Shown one piece after another: positions 23,286 through 27,252 of a stretch of DNA of 27,252 bases; position 1 is the stretch's first letter, and each line of letters begins with the position of its first letter. The stretch covers positions 1 through 27,252 of the forward strand of contig JAEYPP010000065.1 in assembly GCA_023410575.1 (NCBI GenBank). Direction: 5' to 3'. Both the position numbers and the translations under genes were made by a program. Origin of the DNA: Bacillota bacterium (GTDB lineage: Bacteria > Bacillota > Clostridia > Lachnospirales > Lachnospiraceae). The notes below the pieces were generated by a model, which saw only the letters and a list, made by a program, of their open reading frames with translations, searched no databases and was not told where the DNA came from.

Positions 23286-25031
23286 TTAATTAATACTTCT
23301 CTTAACATAAGTGGTATGAAGTAACTCATGTGCTTTATGTGAACCTGGAGCTTCAAGGTATTCATCATATAACTTCTGTACTGCAGCATTCTCATGAGAT
23401 TTACGAACACAGTTAGCAGCATCAGAGTCATATAATACTTTAGCACGAAGAGCGCGGACATCTGTAAAGTTACGAACGCTTGCTGGTATCTGAGGTTGGC
23501 CACCACCATTGACACAACCACCTGGACATCCCATAATCTCAATGAAATGATAGGAAGCTTCACCAGATTTAACTTTATCTAGTAGTTCTCTTGCATTAAC
23601 AAGTCCAGAAGCTATAGCAACATTAACATCCATTCCAGCTACATTATAAGTAGCCTCTTTAATGCCTTTGGTACCACGAACTTCAGTGAAATCGATTGGT
23701 GAATCATTGTTTTCACCTGTTAGTTTCCATACTGCAGTACGTAATGCTGCTTCCATAACACCACCAGTTGCACCAAAGATAACGGCAGCACCAGTTGAAA
23801 TGCCAAGAGGATCATCGAATTTCTCGTCCGGTAAGGATAAGAAGTTGATACCAACACGGTCGATTAGACGACCAAGTTCACGAACAGTTAAGGAGTAATC
23901 AACATCTGGAACTCCAGCTGCATTTTCATCGTCACGGCCAAGCTCAAACTTCTTAGCTGTACATGGCATGATACTTACACTTACCATATTCTTTGGATCA
24001 ATACCTAACTTTTGTGCATAATATGTCTTGGCTACTGCACCAAACATTTGCTGAGGAGATTTACAAGAGCTTAGATTCTCAGTCATATCAGGAAGGTAAT
24101 GCTCACAATATTTAATCCATCCTGGAGAGCAGGAAGTAATAAGTGGTAGTACTCCACCATTCTGAATACGATCTAAGAGCTCGGTTGCTTCTTCCATAAT
24201 TGTAAGGTCTGCACTGAAATTAGTATCAAATACCTTATTAAAACCAATGCGACGAAGAGCAGCAACCATCTTGCCTTCTACATTTGTTCCAATTGGTAAG
24301 CCGAATTCTTCACCAAGTCCAGCACGAACCGCAGGAGCTGTCTGAACAAATACGAATTTCTCCGGATCAGCAATAGCAGCAAGTACTTCATTCGTTGCAT
24401 CCTGTTCATAAAGTGCACCAGTTGGACATACTGCGATACATTGTCCACAAGAGACACAGCTAGTTTCAGCAAGACCCATATCGAATGCACAAGAGATATT
24501 AGTAGTAAAACCTCTATTATTAGCACCGATAACACCAACACCTTGAATTTTTTCACATACTGCACTACAACGTCTGCAAAGGATACATTTGTTATTATCA
24601 CGAACCATATGAGCAGCAGAAGTATCTAATTCATATTCCGTCTGCTCACCAGCATATCTATTTTCGTCATCAACACCAAGATTCTTACATAAATCCTGGA
24701 GTTCACAGCTACCACTTCTTATACAGGAGAGACACTTCTTGTCGTGATTAGAGAGGATTAACTGTAATGTTTTCTTTCTGGACTCTAACACTTGAGGTGT
24801 ATTAGTCCAAACTTCCATACCCTCATTGATAGGGTAAACGCAAGATGCAACTAAGCTTCTTGCTCCTTTTACTTCGACTACACAGATACGGCAGGCACCA
24901 ATTTCGTTAATTTCCTTCAGGAAACAAAGGGTCGGAATATCAATGTGTGCTAATCTTGCAGCCTCTAAGATGGTCGAACCTGCTGGAGCAGATACATCCA
25001 TGCCGTTGATTTTAAGATTTATATTCGCCAT
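23286..25031 (-). CDS. hydA: [FeFe] hydrogenase catalytic subunit of a multimeric NAD(P)-linked enzyme
   Basis: 581 residues, the HydA/HndD size. In order: N-terminal [2Fe-2S] domain (Cys 36, 47, 50, 64), His-Cys3 [4Fe-4S] site (His 96, Cys 100, 103, 109), two [4Fe-4S] sites (CILCRRCSAVC at 149-159, CVSCGQCIAVC at 192-202), then the H-cluster domain with L1 TSCSPGW (299-305), L2 MPCTAKKFE and L3 IMGCPGGCVNGGGQP (500-513). The C-terminal small-subunit-like domain ends the chain. It makes or oxidises H2 using reduced ferredoxin plus NAD(P)H, probably by electron bifurcation. L1 has Ser where many enzymes have a second Cys. It is 14 nt downstream of hndC in the same operon. Confidence 0.95.
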   Translation of the reverse strand: MANINLKINGMDVSAPAGSTILEAARLAHIDIPTLCFLKEINEIGACRICVVEVKGARSLVASCVYPINEGMEVWTNTPQVLESRKKTLQLILSNHDKKCLSCIRSGSCELQDLCKNLGVDDENRYAGEQTEYELDTSAAHMVRDNNKCILCRRCSAVCEKIQGVGVIGANNRGFTTNISCAFDMGLAETSCVSCGQCIAVCPTGALYEQDATNEVLAAIADPEKFVFVQTAPAVRAGLGEEFGLPIGTNVEGKMVAALRRIGFNKVFDTNFSADLTIMEEATELLDRIQNGGVLPLITSCSPGWIKYCEHYLPDMTENLSSCKSPQQMFGAVAKTYYAQKLGIDPKNMVSVSIMPCTAKKFELGRDDENAAGVPDVDYSLTVRELGRLIDRVGINFLSLPDEKFDDPLGISTGAAVIFGATGGVMEAALRTAVWKLTGENNDSPIDFTEVRGTKGIKEATYNVAGMDVNVAIASGLVNARELLDKVKSGEASYHFIEIMGCPGGCVNGGGQPQIPASVRNFTDVRALRAKVLYDSDAANCVRKSHENAAVQKLYDEYLEAPGSHKAHELLHTTYVKRSIN

Positions 25032-25045
25032 AGTAACCTCCGTTA

Positions 25046-26833
25046 TTATTTTTTACTGATTGCGCCAAACTTACATTTCTCCATACAAGCACCGCACTTA
25101 ATACATTTCTCCTGATGAATAACATGAGGCTCACGAACAACGCCTTCAATTGCACCAGCTGGACAAACTCTTGAACAAAGGGTACAACCTTTACATTTGT
25201 CTGCATCGATGACGTAGGAGAGAAGAGCTTTACATACGCCAGCTGGACATTTCTTATCAACAACATGGGCAACATACTCATCTCTAAAGTAATGTAATGT
25301 TGACAATACTGGGTTAGGAGCAGTTTGACCAAGTCCACAAAGAGAATTATTCCTGATATAGTGACAAAGTTCCTCCATCTTATCAAGGTCTTCTAAAGTA
25401 CCTTGGCCTTTTGTTATCTTATCAAGCATCTCGTATAAACGTTTCGTACCAATACGGCATGGTGTACATTTGCCACAAGATTCATCTACTGTAAACTCTA
25501 AGAAGAATTTTGCGATATCAACCATACAGTTATCTTCGTCCATAACGATAAGACCACCAGAACCCATCATGGAACCAATGGATACTAAATTATCATAATC
25601 GATTGGAATATCAAAATGCTCTACAGGGATACATCCACCAGATGGTCCACCAGTTTGAGCGGCTTTAAATTTCTTGCCATTAGGGATACCACCACCGATT
25701 TCTTCGATTACTTCACGAAGAGTTGTTCCCATTGGAATTTCTACAAGTCCAGTATTCTTAATCTTTCCACCGAGTGCGAATACTTTTGTTCCTTTACTCT
25801 TCTCTGTTCCCATACTAGCGAACCATTCTGCACCATTAAGAATAATCTGTGGAATATTGGCATAAGTTTCAACATTATTTAAGATAGTTGGTTTTTGGAA
25901 TAATCCCTTTTGGGCTGGGAATGGAGGACGTGGACGTGGTTCGCCACGATTACCTTCAATAGAGGTCATTAATGCTGTTTCCTCTCCACATACGAAAGCG
26001 CCTGCACCAAGTCTTAAATCGATATCAAAATTAAAGTCAGTTCCGAAAATGTTCTTACCAAGAAGACCATACTCACGAGCCTGATCAATTGCAATTTGTA
26101 AACGATCTATTGCGATAGGATATTCTGCACGTACATAAATATAACCTTGGTCTGCACCAATTGCATAACCTGCAATTGCCATAGCTTCAAGTATTACGTG
26201 AGGGTCGCCTTCAAGTACAGAACGATCCATAAAAGCACCTGGATCACCTTCATCGGCATTACAACACACATACTTTTGTTCTGCTTCATTTTGCTTTGCT
26301 AACTTCCACTTTAATCCAGTAGGGAAACCACCGCCGCCTCTACCTCGTAGACCACTGTCTAATAAAGTTTGAATTACTTGGTCAGGAGTCATCTCAGTTA
26401 ATACTTTACCAAGTGCCTCATAACCTCGAGTTCCTATGTACTCATCAATTAATTCTGGATTAACAACACCACAGTTTCTTAACGCTATACGGTGCTGCTT
26501 CTTATAGAAATCTGTCTCTTCAAGTGCTTTAATTCCATCTTCCGTAACCGTCTCATTATATAATAAACGTTTAACAATACGTCCTTTTAAAAAGTGCTCG
26601 CTTACGATCTCGGGAATATCTTCAACTTTTACCATAGAATAGAAGATTCCTTCTGGGTAAATCAACATAATTGGCCCTAAGGCACAAAGCCCATGGCAAC
26701 CTGTCTGAACAACAGAAACTTCGTCTTTTAGTCCTATTTTATCAATTTCATTCTGTAATGCAGCTAGAATTTCTTTACTTCCAGAGGAAGTACATCCGGT
26801 TCCGCCACAAACTAAGACGTGTGAACGATACAT
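25046..26833 (-). CDS. hndC: NuoF-like flavin subunit of the hydrogenase (HndC/HydB)
   Basis: 595 residues. An N-terminal thioredoxin-like [2Fe-2S] domain (Cys 9, 14, 46, 50 in VCGGTGC and TGCHGLC) is fused to a NuoF module: NAD(H)/FMN-binding GLRGRGGGGFPTGLKWK, GAGAFVCGEETAL and the [4Fe-4S] site SCGKCTPCRIG. The C-terminus carries two ferredoxin-type [4Fe-4S] motifs (CKGCTLCSRVCPAGAI and CIKCGACMEKCKFGAI). This is the subunit that handles NAD(P)H and, in known complexes, the flavin where electrons split. It lies between hndB and hydA with 12-14-nt gaps, each gene having a good Shine-Dalgarno, so the complex is made from one mRNA. Confidence 0.95.
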   Translation of the reverse strand: MYRSHVLVCGGTGCTSSGSKEILAALQNEIDKIGLKDEVSVVQTGCHGLCALGPIMLIYPEGIFYSMVKVEDIPEIVSEHFLKGRIVKRLLYNETVTEDGIKALEETDFYKKQHRIALRNCGVVNPELIDEYIGTRGYEALGKVLTEMTPDQVIQTLLDSGLRGRGGGGFPTGLKWKLAKQNEAEQKYVCCNADEGDPGAFMDRSVLEGDPHVILEAMAIAGYAIGADQGYIYVRAEYPIAIDRLQIAIDQAREYGLLGKNIFGTDFNFDIDLRLGAGAFVCGEETALMTSIEGNRGEPRPRPPFPAQKGLFQKPTILNNVETYANIPQIILNGAEWFASMGTEKSKGTKVFALGGKIKNTGLVEIPMGTTLREVIEEIGGGIPNGKKFKAAQTGGPSGGCIPVEHFDIPIDYDNLVSIGSMMGSGGLIVMDEDNCMVDIAKFFLEFTVDESCGKCTPCRIGTKRLYEMLDKITKGQGTLEDLDKMEELCHYIRNNSLCGLGQTAPNPVLSTLHYFRDEYVAHVVDKKCPAGVCKALLSYVIDADKCKGCTLCSRVCPAGAIEGVVREPHVIHQEKCIKCGACMEKCKFGAISKK

Positions 26834-26848
26834 TTTATGTCCTCCTCG

Positions 26849-27220
26849 CTATTTGATATAGTTTTGAATGGTATATTCTGCGATTACTTGACCACGTATT
26901 AAATGACGATCTACAATTTCTATAGCTTTTTCAGGTGTCATTTTTACATAAGTAACCTTTTCTTTTCCTGCTTCAAGAACTTCTACGATTGGCTCAAACT
27001 GGCATAAACCAATGCAACCAGTCTGAGTAACGATTACATTCGCAAGCTCTTTGGTTTGAACTGCATCAGAGAGTGCAGAAAGTACTGGTCTTGCACCACT
27101 GGCAATACCACAAGTAGCCATACCGACAACGACACGGGTAGTAGCACCTTCTTCATTACGAAGGTTAATCTGACCTTGCATTTTCTCTCGGATTGCTTTT
27201 AATTCTTCAAGAGATTTCAT
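26849..27220 (-). CDS. hndB: HndB-like thioredoxin-fold [2Fe-2S] subunit
   Basis: 123 residues, the small second gene of hndABCD-type operons. The helical N-terminus (LEELKAIREKMQGQ) precedes a thioredoxin-like fold with GMATCGIASGARPVL and TQTGCIGLCQFEP. Only three Cys are present (37, 69, 73), so the usual four-Cys [2Fe-2S] pattern of the NuoE-like fold is incomplete; I recall similar HndB relatives with the same pattern. AGGAGG precedes the ATG at 27220. It probably relays electrons or helps assemble the complex. The HndA (NuoE-like) subunit is expected further upstream, beyond the window. Confidence 0.85.
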   Translation of the reverse strand: MKSLEELKAIREKMQGQINLRNEEGATTRVVVGMATCGIASGARPVLSALSDAVQTKELANVIVTQTGCIGLCQFEPIVEVLEAGKEKVTYVKMTPEKAIEIVDRHLIRGQVIAEYTIQNYIK

Positions 27221-27252
27221 GTTGCGTCCTCCTTCATATTATAGGATAAATC
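27217..27252 (-). CDS. C-terminal end of the upstream operon gene (partial)
   Basis: One minus-strand frame is open from the window edge for 11 codons (DLSYNMKEDAT) and ends in TGA at 27217-27219, overlapping the ATG of hndB as ATGA. The other two frames are closed. This 4-nt overlap is typical of coupled genes. In clostridial hydrogenase operons the gene here is often a NuoE-like subunit or an ATP-binding protein; 11 codons cannot tell which. Confidence 0.45.
   Translation of the reverse strand, partial: DLSYNMKEDAT

Noticed and set aside
1..27252. CRISPR array, tRNA, rRNA or insertion sequence
   Set aside because: No regularly spaced repeats, no tRNA cloverleaf or rRNA conserved stretches, and no transposase or flanking terminal repeats were seen on reading both strands.

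Overview
The window is AT-rich DNA with strong AGGAGG-type ribosome binding sites, near-consensus TTGACA/TATAAT promoters and a clostridial gene set: a CotS-type spore coat kinase, Veg, PerR, reverse rubrerythrin, an HndBCD-type [FeFe] hydrogenase, and GGDEF/EAL signalling. This points to an anaerobic, spore-forming Firmicute, most likely a Lachnospiraceae / Clostridium cluster XIVa member close to Lachnoclostridium phytofermentans. The assignment is from protein character alone. I saw no rRNA, tRNA, CRISPR array or intact insertion sequence.

Layout. 1-2.7 kb (+): a CotS-family kinase-like gene with an altered HGD motif, then a membrane-anchored PEGA-domain protein. The promoter of the second gene lies between the stop codon and the terminator of the first. 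2.8-6.5 kb (-): a large membrane sensor, extracellular region-PAS-GGDEF-GAF-like-degenerate GGDEF-EAL, which appears to start at a TTG codon. 6.7-10 kb (+): hflK-hflC followed by a lipoprotein alpha/beta hydrolase in one operon. 10-14 kb (+): a small Sec-exported peptide resembling lactococcin 972-type bacteriocins, two FtsX-like half-permeases and an ABC ATPase. A perfect 42-nt palindrome sits between the peptide and transporter genes. 14.2-18.8 kb (+): clpB and a DEAD-box RNA helicase. The helicase has its own strong promoter upstream of a very stable terminator-like hairpin, so its long leader looks attenuated.

18.9-22.1 kb (-): a YjjG/YfnB-like HAD phosphatase, a 71-codon orphan C-terminal gene fragment overlapping a small four-helix membrane protein gene, reverse rubrerythrin, perR and veg. 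The rubrerythrin and perR promoters both carry PerR-box-like palindromes at the transcription start, which fits a small peroxide-response regulon. 22.6-27.25 kb (-): a PrcB_C-domain lipoprotein, then hydA (hndD), hndC and hndB of a multimeric NAD(P)H/ferredoxin [FeFe] hydrogenase, reading in from beyond the right edge where the NuoE-like subunit is expected.

The most notable points are the peptide/half-permease ABC module with its intercistronic palindrome, the putative attenuated leader of the DEAD-box helicase, the promoter/terminator overlap at 1.1 kb, and the orphan gene fragment next to a membrane protein.
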